Of a DNA stretch of 64,000 bases, positions 44,380 to 55,474 are shown piece after piece. The notes beneath the pieces were generated by a model, which saw nothing but the letters and a program-made list of their open reading frames with translations, was not told the origin of the DNA and did no database searches. A program made the position numbers and the translations under genes. Source of the stretch: Corylus avellana (Eukaryota; Streptophyta; Magnoliopsida; Fagales; Betulaceae); assembly GCF_901000735.1 (NCBI RefSeq), contig NC_081545.1:3454583-3518582 (forward strand), written 5' to 3'. Every line of letters starts with the position of its first letter. The stretch's first letter is position 1.

Positions 44380-44673
44380 TAAGTCCTGTTATTTGATAAG
44401 AGGGAAAAAAAAAAAAAAAAAAAAGGCAGGAAACGTCGGAGGTGTTTCCTAATCGACTAGGAACCACCTAGGACGTTTCCCAGCCTGCTTTTTGAAAATA
44501 TGAGACACAACTCAAAACCAACCACATTATTGTACGTGGGCCTTCCAAATTAATGGTTTAGCGTGCTCGATCCTTTAATAATATTGGCCTATAAATAAAG
44601 ACAAGAAAAACAGATTTGATCATCATTCTCTACTATTTTCTTTGTTGATGAACACTTGTGTTTGCTAAGAAAA

Positions 44674-45326
44674 ATGGGTTCCAAGGCTTTTCTTTCGTTG
44701 GCCATTGTTCTTCTCATCCCTTTGGAGGTGGCAGCAAGTTACCTGCCTGAGACTTTGTCCGACCAAAAAAAGGGTGAGCTGGGATCTACATTTTGCCCGC
44801 CTTAATTAGTAACCTTTGTTCCATGCTACAAAAATTTCCACGCTGTCTTTGTTTTGCATGAGTTAACGTAATTTTGCTGTACGTGTTACAATGATTAGTG
44901 GTGTCATCGATCGTTAGCCCATGAGCTTAAATAACTGCGTTTGCTTTCAAATTAAAATATACTTGCAAGTTGTAATGTGAACACTAATAACTTGTGTTTT
45001 TCATTATATGTGTGTTAATATTGTCACAATAAGACAAATATATCATACTACCATGTTTCTTGGCACGTGCAGTGAAGGCCACCAAAGAGGCCAACTACGG
45101 TGGATCTGGGGGAAATCTTGGTGGTGGACTAAGGAATACAATTATTCACGATTTATCACAAAGAATTTCTATCCTTATCAAGGAATACCCGGGTGACGGA
45201 TATGGGAGATACCCACAGGGTCGAGTACTTAAAGATCTATCTTCAAGTCGACCTGGCTCAAGGCCCTGCAATAGATGTTGTAAGGTTCCGGCAATATTTC
45301 GGAGCCCAGGCTGCAACAAAGTCTAA
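44674..45326 (+). CDS. GRP-family small secreted protein, copy D
   Basis: Exon 1 is 44674-44773 (donor GTGAGC) and exon 2 is 45073-45326 (acceptor GTGCAG), open for 117 residues. Residues 1-22 (MGSKAFLSLAIVLLIPLEV) are a signal peptide of the type found in plant GRP-family proteins (PF07172), so secretion to the cell wall is likely. The middle has KEANYGGSGGNLGGG, and the C-terminus has CNRCC followed by GCNK. The frame ends GTC TAA at the junction with block X, so the last residue and stop come from X, and the second half of the cysteine motif (CKKCC in copy C) is lost. A TATA box GGCCTATAAATAAAG lies about 85 bases upstream. Open but truncated; function unproven. Confidence 0.6.
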
Positions 45327-46646
45327 TTAACTATGATGTCTTGTTTTGTTGGTTGCAAAAAAGACTATGGTCAGTCATCTTTAGTCATATTTAATGCTAA
45401 GAAGTAATTATAAGAAGTAAGATCTAGCACGAGAAAGTTCCTTGTCTTGCATGTGATTTTTGCACTGTTCAACGACTTTTTTTTTTTTTTTTTTTAAAGG
45501 GGTAAAATTATTATTTTATTTTATTTTATTTTTGATAATTTTGTATCTCTAAATGTAATGAGCGGATCCTCTCCATTTCAAATCCTTATCCTTTAAACTA
45601 TAGATACTTTTTTTTTTTTTTTAATCTAAAAGGTGAAACTCAAAAGTCAAAAGGACTATATCTAGGCTTTCTTCTTTTTAGTCCTTAATTACTCTCATTA
45701 GCTATTTTTTTATTTTTTCAACAAAATTACTTTTTACTTCTTTATTCTAATACATTCCACAATAATTTCTTTATCCTTTTATTTTTTTATTATTAAAATA
45801 TAATGTTTTTTTTACAAAATCAAAGTTTCTTGTCGTACCCTATAAATTTTTTACGAAATTCCAACTGTCGCCAATGAAATGAGAGGGATCTGGATCCCTT
45901 CCCATTAGTGGGAAAATTAGAGATTCTCCAATTGTGCAACTTATCCGTCCATTTTCATCCAACAACCTACACCACGCCATGTGTCCCTCTCAAATTTAAA
46001 TAATAAAATATTAAATAACTTTTAAAAAGAAAATATAAATATAAATAATAAAAAATTCAAATCAAACAATTAAAAAACTGGGGTGACCGGACCCCACCTA
46101 GGGCCAAACCCAAAAAATATAATTTATGGGTTTGGCCTTAGAAGGTGGCCGAACCACCCCCATGAGGCCATGGGGGTGGCTTTCGCCCACCCCCATGGCT
46201 CAAATTTGATATTAAATTTTTTTTATTTGATTTTAACTTTTTATTATTTCTATTTCTATTTTCTTTTTAAAAGTTAATTAATAGTTTATTATTTAAATTT
46301 GAGTGGGATGCGTGGCGTGGTGTAGGCTGTTGGATGAAAATAGGCGGCCAAGTTGCACAATTAGAGAATCTCCAATTTTTTCACTAATGGGAGGGGATCC
46401 GGATCCGAGAGAAGAGAGAAATATTTTATATTAAAATAATGAATAAGAAATTTAAAGTGCTACCCGATGAATGTGCTATCACTATTTGAAAATGCTTGAT
46501 AATTTTCTTTAAATTTAGGGAAGAGAAGAGGCTTTAGGGAAGTTTCTGAGAGCGATCTAATCAGCTTTATTCAAAAGGTTATAGTTAACTTTACTAATAT
46601 TTACCACTATTAACTTCTAGGAGAAAGTCCCTTGTAGATCTTATAG
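45324..46646. repeat. Repeat block X, copy 3 (left-truncated)
   Basis: This starts at AGTCTAATTAACTATGATG, equivalent to position 7848, directly after GRP copy D. It contains the GGATCC-ended MITE but no Copia insertion. Confidence 0.75.
45886..46406. mobile_element. MITE with GGATCCGGATCC ends, copy in X3
   Basis: Same element and insertion point as 8251-8784 and 38380-38943. The left end has one change (GGATCTGGATCC). Confidence 0.82.
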
Positions 46647-46880
46647 GCTGTGTTTGCCAAAGGACTAAAAAAAAAAGGTCTCTATTATTCCTCTAAAAAC
46701 CCATCCTAAGATCCGTACTTTTTTATTACTATTCAAATAAAAAAATGACTACAAAATAATAATTTTTTTTTTTTTTTTTACTTTTCCATACATAACATTC
46801 TTACTTCTTTTTTTCGTATCAATCAAATCTGCTACAGTTCCAGATCATTTCATTTTTCAAGTCCTTTGGCAAACACACCC
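46647..46880. mobile_element. Intact GTGTTTGCCAAAGGACT MITE
   Basis: The left end GGCTGTGTTTGCCAAAGGAC and the right end, reverse-complemented TGGGTGTGTTTGCCAAAGGA, enclose about 234 bases. In blocks X1 and X2 only the left half remains, because the Copia LTR sits in its middle. The class is uncertain (hAT or Harbinger) because the target duplication is unclear. Confidence 0.7.
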
Positions 46881-48579
46881 ATATTTTTGTTTTTAATTAG
46901 GTTATTAGCGTCGACACAACGATTTTAACTCCTGGATATAGAAGTCTTAATTTCAAAAATTAAGACTAAATAACAATGCTTGGATTATTTAGTACTGATT
47001 TTGAATCCATCTAAAATGCTCATTTATATTTAAAGGTCTTAATTATATTTCTTGAAATTAGAAATTATTAGTTGAACAAAAGAAGGCTTCCGGCCGGGAA
47101 ACTAAATTGTAGATTGATGAAAGGATGTCACCTAAAGAGAAATTTAATATTCTAAAGATAAAAAAGTGTGACTTAGAAATTGAAAATTAATTCTGATGAA
47201 ATTTTCGACAAAAAATTACAATGTGATCTTTCATGTCAGGAACAAGTGATAAAAATTTAGAGTCAATCGGAACAGCTTTGGTGGTCCAATTAAATAAAGG
47301 GTTAAATACTTAATTTATTAGTACCTGGGTTTGCAGTTTTTCTTCTTTTTTTTTTTTCCACCTAAGGTTCCAAAACAATCACAAATGGTACCTGACTTTT
47401 TGGTAAAGACCAACTTAGTACCTCCGTTAGTCCAAACTAATAGAATGCCATGTGTTGTCATAGAGAAATGCCACATGTTTTAGAAAAATAATTAAAATAA
47501 TTAAAATAAAAAATTGAAAAATTAATAGGGTGGCTGGCCACCCCATTTTGGTCATTGGAGGTGGCTGAGCCACCCAGACCAACTTAGTGTCTATAAATTA
47601 AAGTAGATAAAATAAAAAATAATACAAACCAAATAGTATGTGAGTGTCGTCGGGGAGGGAAATAGGAAAAGCTGGAAGGAAATTAATTTTTGTGGGCTGA
47701 GATACAATGTTTTCATACATATAGTATGTGGTGTTTTTATATGAGCTGGCACCATCTTATTGGATGCTGTAAAACCCATGGTTTACACCTAATCCGAATA
47801 GAAGGTTTTCTCAAACCAAATTACTTCAATAGTTGATTTAGATCTCAAGATCAAAGAAACTGTGAATGCATTAATTAATAAAATAGAAAATATCGATGAA
47901 ATATTCAATAACCCTAGTAATAACAAAGTCCTATAAGGCTACAACCGACATTTCCACTTGTGATCAAACTTATTCCTTGATCTTGGTCTTTTCAGCCTCT
48001 TTTATATATGGAGAGAATAGCTAGCTTGAAACCTTTACTTTAACTTCTTTAGTACGTACTTCAATTCGTTGAGTTAAGCCTATGATCAAATATATTCTTG
48101 TAAGAGAACTAGCAGTTGGCTATATATATATATATATATATATATAAAGGTATATATATATAGGGGTTGGCTAAAAGTGATGAAGGCCTGCAGCCTAAGG
48201 TTCAAATTTTTTAGAGTGCAAATAATTCGTGTGGTGTGCTTAATTAAATTTCCACTGGTCAGAAATTTAGACTTAATTGTATTAAGAATATGAAATTTCC
48301 ACGTCACATAATTCAAGCATAAGAAACTAAAAATCACGGAACATTTTCTTCAAGTTCACTTACAACTTATTACAAACTTAATTCACACTCCTAAATATTA
48401 AATTGCGTACGTACAGTTCAACGAAATTCTGATCCATTGTCGTTTTGTTCCGATCCAAGGCAACAAAACGACAATGTTGTAGGCTTATTAGCTCCCTACT
48501 AGTAGATGCAACAGTAGTTTTGGCAAGTGAAATCACACAGATGGATCGGAGATCGTTAGATTCTTCTGCAGTTTCTAAT
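46881..48579. other. Spacer and ankyrin 3' flank, copy 4
   Basis: About 47279-47430 resembles one end of the 1557-2072 MULE-type MITE (GGGTTAAATAC, GTACCTGGGTTTGCAG). From about 47580 the DNA is homologous to 11980-12875. It carries an insertion of about 180 bases between two CAAACCAAAT repeats (47623-47632 and about 47815), and a TA microsatellite near 48122. No gene. Confidence 0.55.
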
Positions 48580-48759
48580 TTAGTAATTTCTTTGGACCAA
48601 TCTCCTGACTAGCCAGTAGGCAAAGCGAACAAAGTCCAAGAAGACCATTATTCCTATTATTGTCATCGTCAAGCGTGAAGCATTTATGCCAGTAGGTCCA
48701 ATCAACAAAAGTCCGCAAACATAACTTGCAGCCATGCAACGCACAGCAATCCCCAACAA
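48580..48759 (-). pseudogene. Ankyrin copy 4, piece 4: end of exon 2
   Basis: This encodes the last membrane segments (GIAVRCMAASYVCG, IIGIMVFLDFVRFAYWLVRR). An extra base then shifts the frame, ending VQRNY-stop instead of WSKEIRNRSRRI. It is separated from piece 3 by the solo LTR. Confidence 0.88.
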
Positions 48760-49307
48760 TGTTGTAATTGTGTGTTACAAACACTTGCTTTCAACTCATT
48801 ATTTTTTTTTGACTTTAAGATTAAATTTCTTATTGACCGTTTGCAATCTCTTAACTTTTTACCGTTTTGATCATGAGTTTTAATGAAGGAAAAATTAGCT
48901 TTATAGTTTTGACGGTTGGGATTAATTGTTAAGTATTTTGACATTTTATTAATAAGTTTTACGTTTCTACCTTTGGGTCATTAACAAGTTTTATTCTTCT
49001 TAGAGTATTTTGACTGTTTGATCATAAATCCCAGCAGATGACCGTTTGGAACATAAATTACATTCTCTGCTTTCAATGCTTTGGATATTATAATGGATTC
49101 TTCCTACTAAGCCAACTATCATGTCTATGGGTAGTGATATACTGCACGCCATGCACAAAAAAATTTTTTATTATTATTTTATTTTAAAAAAAAAAAAAAA
49201 ATTGTGCCTAGCGTGCATCACTATTGATGCACGACGGCGTGCAGTGATAACCGGCGTACAGTATATCACTACCCTCATGTGTATATAAGACACACCACGA
49301 GTACTTG

Positions 49308-49353
<46 letters not shown>

Positions 49354-49712
49354 TCTTTTTTTTTTTTTAATGATATTGCTCTAAAAAATAATGAGATTAT
49401 TTTCGCAAAGAAAGATTAAAAGGTTGTTCTATTAATCTTTGTTCTTGGAAGTGCTTCCTTAGCGAAGGTAGACGCTATAGTCTAATCCTGGGAGGTTGCG
49501 TGTCAAGAGATCCGATTGCACCGAGTTATATACTCCGGGAGGCACGAATCAACCTTTAAGGACAACGCCCTTGCGTGATTCTATAGTATTGTGAGATCTT
49601 TCCATATCCTTTTTTTCATCTCTTGTATTTTATTTATTTTATTATTAATTTTCATATTCTAATTATTTTATATCAATGAGAATTTGTACACCATCCAAAA
49701 TTATTTCCAACA
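48760..49712. mobile_element. Solo LTR, 953 bp, in ankyrin exon 2
   Basis: It starts TGTTGTAATTGTGTG and ends TTTCCAACA, with AACAA target duplications at 48755-48759 and 49713-49717. The intact gene reads CCCCAACAATGCTTTGAG across the site. There are no internal retroviral domains, so it is a solo LTR left by recombination. It contains a 146-bp MITE (49129-49274) and a TA microsatellite. Confidence 0.9.
49129..49274. mobile_element. 146-bp MITE inside the solo LTR
   Basis: Inverted ends GGGTAGTGATATACTGCACG and GGGTAGTGATATACTGTACG. Flanks TCATGTCTAT and TCATGTGTAT match at 9 of 10 positions, fitting a MULE-type duplication. The centre contains further inverted GCACGCC/GGCGTGC motifs. Confidence 0.85.
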
Positions 49713-49717
49713 AACAA

Positions 49718-49872
49718 TGCTTTGAGTGGAAATCCATCCATAACTAAAATAATCACTGCAAGTGATGCGAAAAATCCAATAGTGTTAGGAACCATAAATG
49801 GAAGGAATTCTTGTAAATTTTCTGATATATTAGTAGAGACGTGATCTTCGCCGTGATAAACGCCATTGGGAG
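49718..49872 (-). pseudogene. Ankyrin copy 4, piece 3
   Basis: This encodes NGVYHGEDHVSTNISENL and FMVPNTIGFFASLAVIILVM, between the gypsy element and the solo LTR. It is in frame with pieces 2 and 4 of the ancestral gene. Confidence 0.9.
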
Positions 49873-50581
49873 TGTTGATGCACAATTTTCTGGGATGGTG
49901 ACGTGGCACGCCTTGAGGTGGTGCGGACAGCTTCGTGGATGCTTCAGGCTACACACAAAAGAGAACAAATAGGATTAGAGCCCCCGGTGGTGTCCCGGCA
50001 GGGGAGCTCCGATGCCTAAGTTAGAAAATGAGGAAAGAGTGTTTAAGCAATCAAAGTTTTCAATGCCAAGATTGTGCTTACCTTTGATGGGAATCGAGAG
50101 CTATATTATAGGCATGGAGTACAATTTGTTTCCCGCACATCTTGGGATTCTTATCCCTAAATATCTGATTTGCAGTTATTTTGATAAGAAAGAAATCTTG
50201 GGACGAAGTGATAAGGCCTTTGTTTGAATTAGATTGCCTTTTGAATTTGAATAGCAACTCATCCCACTTGTGCAGGGATTGTTTGTGAAAGGCCTCTTTT
50301 GAATGTAGGATAATGTTTACTGGGTTGAATTTGAATATTTGCATATCCTTAGTTGCAAAAGGACAGTTTCACCCTTGGCACTTGATTTGTTTCATTCCGA
50401 GAAGAAGCGTCTTGGAATAGACATTTGATACTTACCGAGAAGGTCTCGGACTCGGACTCCGAGACTACTCAGTTTATGAAGCCTCTTTGGGGAAAGCTCG
50501 TCCGAGGCCTTGTCGGGTTCTGCTTAGCTTAGGTCGGGTATGGGGCCCATTGGGCTTTAACCGTAGATCCATGGACTAACA
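49873..50581 (-). repeat. Gypsy 3' LTR
   Basis: This has TGTTGATGCA at the plus-strand left and GGACTAACA at the right; on the element's own strand it runs TGTTAG...CATCAACA. It is the pair of 59730-60438. Confidence 0.95.
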
Positions 50582-50596
50582 GTTACCCCCCAATTT
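50582..50596 (-). other. Polypurine tract next to the 3' LTR
   Basis: On the minus strand the bases are AAATTGGGGGGTAAC directly before the LTR start TGTTAG. This is the expected site of plus-strand priming for an element transcribed on the minus strand. Confidence 0.75.
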
Positions 50597-50912
50597 CCTT
50601 ATCTGAAAAATTATGAAAATTTTTGCTTATGACTGGATCAGCGTTCTTAACATGCTCTTGAAAAAAAATCTGAGACCTTGGAGGCTGGAAATTTGAATTT
50701 CAAATTTTGGCGGGAAATTCGAATCCTTCTATTGCCGAGACGGTTGACCTAACCGAGGGCGTATCGGTCGCTCCACGTGTCAGTATCGGGTTAGACATCT
50801 CTTCAGATGGCTGACTGTCAGCTGTCACATGGAATTCACAGAGGCGCCTTTTCTGCCGCATTTATTGCGCGTCTTGGGGAAACTTTGGTATTTTACGCCC
50901 TTGTCCCTGCTT

Positions 50913-50919
50913 TATAAAA
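50913..50919 (+). promoter_or_regulatory. TATA-like box for the antisense ORF
   Basis: TATAAAA lies 117 bases before the ATG at 51036, followed by a CT-rich leader (TTCTTCTCTGTTCTGTTCTG). It is on the strand opposite to gag-pol, so it would drive the extra ORF independently of the LTR. Confidence 0.55.
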
Positions 50920-51035
50920 CCCTTCTCGTTTTTAGGGGTTTTCTCTTATTCGCACCAAGTCTGCACCGCTCACCCTTTCTGACCTGTTTTCTTCTCTGAA
51001 CTGCCTCTTCTTCTCTGTTCTGTTCTGTTCTAGCT

Positions 51036-53538
51036 ATGTCTCAAGCAGAGGGATCAAGGTCTGACGGTGGTTTAGGCAAAACTTACCCTGCCTTGTGGAA
51101 ACCCTCTCTAACCTCGGCTGATGAACGTTGAATTAGACTGGATTGTTACATCCCTAAAACTGTGAAGCTTAGTTTCGATGACGAGAAGAAAGGCGCCATT
51201 GTGGATGCCGGGACACACGAGGTCTGCCTTTATGAAGAAATGTTTCGGGCAGGCCTCAAGCTTCCTTTTCCCAAGATTGTTTGTGAACTTCTTGGCCGCT
51301 TAAATCTGGCTCCCCACCAGTTGGTCCCCAATGGCTGGAGGATGTTTTTCGCTTGTGTGGTTGTTTGACCCCTGGCCCTTGGAGAAGGAAAGAACCTGAC
51401 GGTTTCGGAGTTTCTCTGGGTGTACCGACTCTAGAAGAATCCCAACAGTGATGGGCTTTATAGCTTCCAATCAAGACGGGAAAAAATCTTCGTTATGGAT
51501 AAGACCTACACCAGCAACCATAACTAGAAAAACAAATATTTCTTCGCTCAGGAGCAGTGGGAATTTACTCCTTGAGAGAAGGCGAAGGGGCCTCGAGTGC
51601 CTCGGGAGACAACTACTCCCGATTTGGGCCTTCACAAGAATTTGTGTTTGTCGGAGGACGAAGCGGTCCGAGTTAACACGGTTCTGGCCTAGGTTCAGGG
51701 AATGAATCTTCTATGACCTTTAAGCAACTGGTTACGACCGGTGCACTGAACCGCTGTTTATATACCGACAGAGAGGGTGTCGGTGGGTCTCGGAAGAGAC
51801 CATCTCGTCCCGCTGTTTACTTGGGCCCTCCTGCAGCCAACACCCGAGGTGCTACCCCTCGGAAGCCTATGCTTGACAAAGGCAAAAAGAAGGTAGATGA
51901 CCCTGGGGTAAGGAAGGCCCTCCACTTGGTTGATGAGCCTAAGGAGCATGAGGCTCCTCCAATGAAAAAGAAGAGGTTAGTGAAGGGCAAGGGCATTGCT
52001 GTCAAGATTGAAAAGGGGAAATCCCTTTTTGCCGATCTCTTGGCCGCTCGGAGGAAGGCTAACCCAAAGCCTGATGTGGCCCCTGTATCGGCCTACCAGA
52101 ACATTCTCGCTAACCATCCAATTGTTGTCACTCCTTTGGCAACAACCCCCCTGGAACCTCCTAGAGCTGCTGCTACTACTGTTATTCCCGTGGCGTCGAT
52201 GTCACCGGTCCATTCTAGCCCTAACATTGAACACCTTTTGGTTGACCCATTTTCTGATAGCTCGGTGGGGATGGATGCGGAAGAGAATAGGCCGCATGCT
52301 GATATAGAAGTGAGGCCTCGGGTGATGTCCCCGATAGGCGAGGAGCAACCTCAGGTTCCGGCCTCTATGCCTGAGGCTTCGTCTCGGGCTCCGACACCGG
52401 CTCCTAAGCTCGAGGCTGGTGCCTATTCCGAGGCCTCAGGTTACTCCCTGGTGAAGCCTCGGAATGTAGAATGAACTGTGGGAGAGCCCTTGTCTCGGTT
52501 TGGTGGGCAATTACTTGGGAACCCATTTCAAGTGTTGATAGAGCTGGTTCCCCAGGAGAGCTTGACAGGCGAACGAGACCTTTCTGCCAGGGGGATAGCA
52601 GAGTCAATGTTATTCAATCAATTATGTGTAAGTATCACTCTTCAAACTTTCTTTTTACTTGAGTCATATTCCGTTCGATTAACTTTATCTATTGCAGGGA
52701 GTTATGAAGTCAGCAGTCACATACTGCTACTTGAGAAAGTTTCTCCAAGAGTCTGCCTCAGAATCCGAGAGCCTCCGAAGCAGGCTTGCAGCCTCTGAGG
52801 CTGAGAATGCTAAACTGAGGGATACTCTGGCTCAGCAAGACAAAGAACTGCTCCTTCTCGGTCAGCAGCAGTCGGCGACTCAAGCTGAGTTTGAGCAAGC
52901 CGAGTCCAAGGTCTCGGCTCTATCTTGTGAGTTGCAGACCCTCCGTGCTGATCACTCAAAGCTCCAAGAGGATCATTCCATCGTAAAGGAGGACCTGCAT
53001 CAACTTGAGGAGAAGCACGGGGAGATCTTGGAGTAGTTAAAGGCTTCTCAAGCAGAGGCTGCCGGCCAAAACACTAAAATTGAAGAAGTTATCAAAGGCC
53101 AGGCAGTTGCTGAGGAGAGACTTAAATTCTTCTGAGGAAAGCTGGAAGAGAAGAAGCTACGACTTAAAGAGGCTGAGGCCCGATCCTCCAACTACTTGCA
53201 GCAACTGTCGTATGCTTTTTGGACTTGGGATAGTGCCTGGGCTGATGGGATCATTCTTGGTTTTGAGACCTTTAGGTCTTGGGCCAAGGACCCTGCTCGC
53301 GCCATTGACCTTGACACAGTCCAACCTGAGACTATTCCCGTTTCTGATAATGCTTTGAAACAACTTATCAATCTCGGGTCGGATTTGATGCCCGATGCTG
53401 AAGGGATTGATAGATTTGCTCATCAACCATTTTTCGGGTTCTGAGGAGTCCTCAGGTGATGAAAAGACTGCTTCTGGTCATGGTGCCGAGACCCCTTCTG
53501 CTTCTAGGGCTCCATCTGTAGACCCTAAAGAGGGCTAA
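51036..53538 (+). pseudogene. Antisense extra ORF (aORF) of the gypsy element
   Basis: From ATG 51036 the plus strand is a decayed gene of about 800 codons. The N-terminal part has FRAGLKLPFPKIVCELLGRL and FLWVYR, resembling the 'putative gypsy type transposon' family PF04195. A basic proline-rich middle follows (51713-52474), then a coiled-coil part (ESESLRSRLAASEAENAKLR) and a C-terminal SGDEKTASGHGAETPSASRA tail. A 70-bp intron with GTAAGT and TTGCAG lies at 52628-52697 and joins IAESMLFNQLC to GVMKSAVTYCYLRKF in phase 0. At least nine in-frame stops and frameshifts near 51700 and 53390 show that it is dead. AATAAA at 53554 follows. Such antisense extra ORFs are known from some Tat-lineage elements; their function is not established. 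Confidence 0.75.
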
Positions 53539-53698
53539 ACTTCTTTTGCTTGTAATAAAGTAGTTAGTACTTTTGATTCTTTTGTAAATGACAGACTTGC
53601 GACTTTAATGAAGTATTTTATGTTCATTTCTCGAAATAACTTAGCAATGCTTTTTTGAACATGCTCTTGATAATTTACTTTTTCTGAAGTTTATTTAA

Positions 53699-53935
53699 CC
53701 TTCTTCGAGCACACCTCTTTTTAAGGATTTCTGCTCTTGACAGGCTACTCGTTTGACTTTCTTTGAACACACCTTTTTCCTAAGGTTTTACCTTCTTTAC
53801 AAGTCATTAGTTTAGCCTTCTTTGGACACACCTTGTTTGAAGGTTTTACGTCCATTACAGGTTGTTAGTTTTAACCTTCTTTGGACACACCTTGTTTAAA
53901 GGTTTTACGTCCTTTACAGGTTTTGTCTCGGGAAA
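53699..53935. repeat. 59-bp minisatellite between convergent ORFs
   Basis: Four tandem units start near 53699, 53757, 53816 and 53875, each with CCTTCTTTGGACACACCTTG or a variant followed by AAGGTTTTACGTCC. It lies in the gap between the end of the plus-strand aORF and the end of pol on the minus strand. Confidence 0.85.
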
Positions 53936-54118
53936 ATTATCAATTTTTTTGATGATCTTTCAGTTATTTACCGTGAGGGTAATTTTAATTTACTTTGCTT
54001 TGAAATGCTTAGAAGGTGATTGAAACTTCATGAGATTCTTTTATTTAAAACGTAATGAAAATTACAGGAAAATAAGAATCAAATGACAATTAAACAAGAA
54101 TCACCTTACTGAAATAAG

Positions 54119-55465
54119 CTAGATAAAGTACTTCTTGAGGTGCTCGGCATTCCACGGTCTGGGGAGTGCTTTTCCTTCCATGCTCTCGAGGTAGTAAGCT
54201 CCTGCCCTTCTACACTCAATCACTTTGTAAGGTCCTTCCCAGTTTGGAGCTAATTTTCCTTCCGTAGGATCTTTGGTGGCAATGGTGGTCTTGCGTAAAA
54301 CTAGGTCCCCGATCTTGAAGCTTCTGTGCTTGACTCCTTTATTAAAATACTGAGCCACTTTCTCCTGGTATGCCGACATGGTTACTTGGGCCTGGTCCCG
54401 CTTCTCTTGTAGTAGGTCCAAGTGTAGTTTGAGCCCTTCGTCATTCGCCTCGGAATGAAAAGACTCGACCCGGTAACTTCCCGAGCCTATCTCGGCTGGG
54501 ATGACCGCCTCGGTCCCAAAAGCCAAGGCATATAGAGTCTCCTCAGTGAGTATTCTTTTGGTTGTTCGATATGCCCACAAAACTTCTGGAAGATCATCTG
54601 CTCAATCTCCCTTCCGATCGCCAAGTTTTTTCAGAATTTTAAAAATTGTCTTGTTGGTGGCTTCTACTTGCCCATTTGCCTGGGGATGAGCTAGGGAGGA
54701 GTAATAGTTTCTTACATGAAGTTTTGCACACCATTCTCGAAATGACTCGTAGTCAAATTACTTCCCATTATCAGTTATAAACACATGTAGAATATCATAG
54801 CGGCATACGACGTTCTTCCACAAGAACCGTTCAGTGTTTTTGGCTGTAATATTCACTAGGGCCTCTACTTCTGCCCATTTCGTGAAATAATCCACTGCTA
54901 CAACCGCGAACTGAACACCCCCTTTTCCGCGAGGTAATGGTCCTACTATATCCACCCCCCATTGTGAGAAAAGCCATGGCGAAGAGATTGAACTCAGATC
55001 TTCTGGGGGTTGCTTTGCAACGTTGGCGAAGTGTTGGCATTTGTCACAATTTCTGACTATCTGTACAGAGTCCCAACTCATATTCGGCCAGTAGAAACCG
55101 GCCTTGATTGCTTTATGTGCCAACACTCTTGCTCCCGAGTGGCCGCCACAGATACCTTTATGAATCTCGCGAAGAACATAATCACCTTCTTCCTTGGAAA
55201 TACACTTGAGGAGTGGTAGCATGAAGCCTCGTTTGTATAGAGTCCCGTTAATGATAGTGAATCTGGCAGCTCTAGCTCTGACTTGCGTTGCTGACTTCTT
55301 ATCCGACAGGAGAACTCCTTGTTCGAAATACTCCCTTATGCTCTTCTGCCATTCCGGTATGGTCTCGGCAACTGAGACCGAGACCGTGTCGGTCACGGCA
55401 AGTCTTGCTAAAGTCTGGATTGGCCCTTCAGTCTCTTCAGTGGCGCTAGCTGGTGCTGACGCCAT
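54119..55465 (-). pseudogene. Gypsy integrase
   Basis: This runs from the N-terminal HHCC zinc domain (EIHKGICGGHSG, later CDKCQ) through the catalytic core with DIVGPLP, ITDNG and the glutamate in HPQANGQVE, to a C-terminal domain ending RPWNAEHLKKYFI. The core is interrupted by stops near 54750 and 54600, and the C-terminal part (54580-54119) is open. Integrase inserts the cDNA into the host genome; this copy cannot make it whole. Confidence 0.88.
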
Positions 55466-55474
55466 TCGGGCTAA

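Noticed and set aside
49430..49600. GC-richer stretch resembling a structured RNA gene
   Set aside because: It lies inside the solo LTR and matches no tRNA or 5S promoter boxes that I could identify; most likely ordinary LTR sequence.
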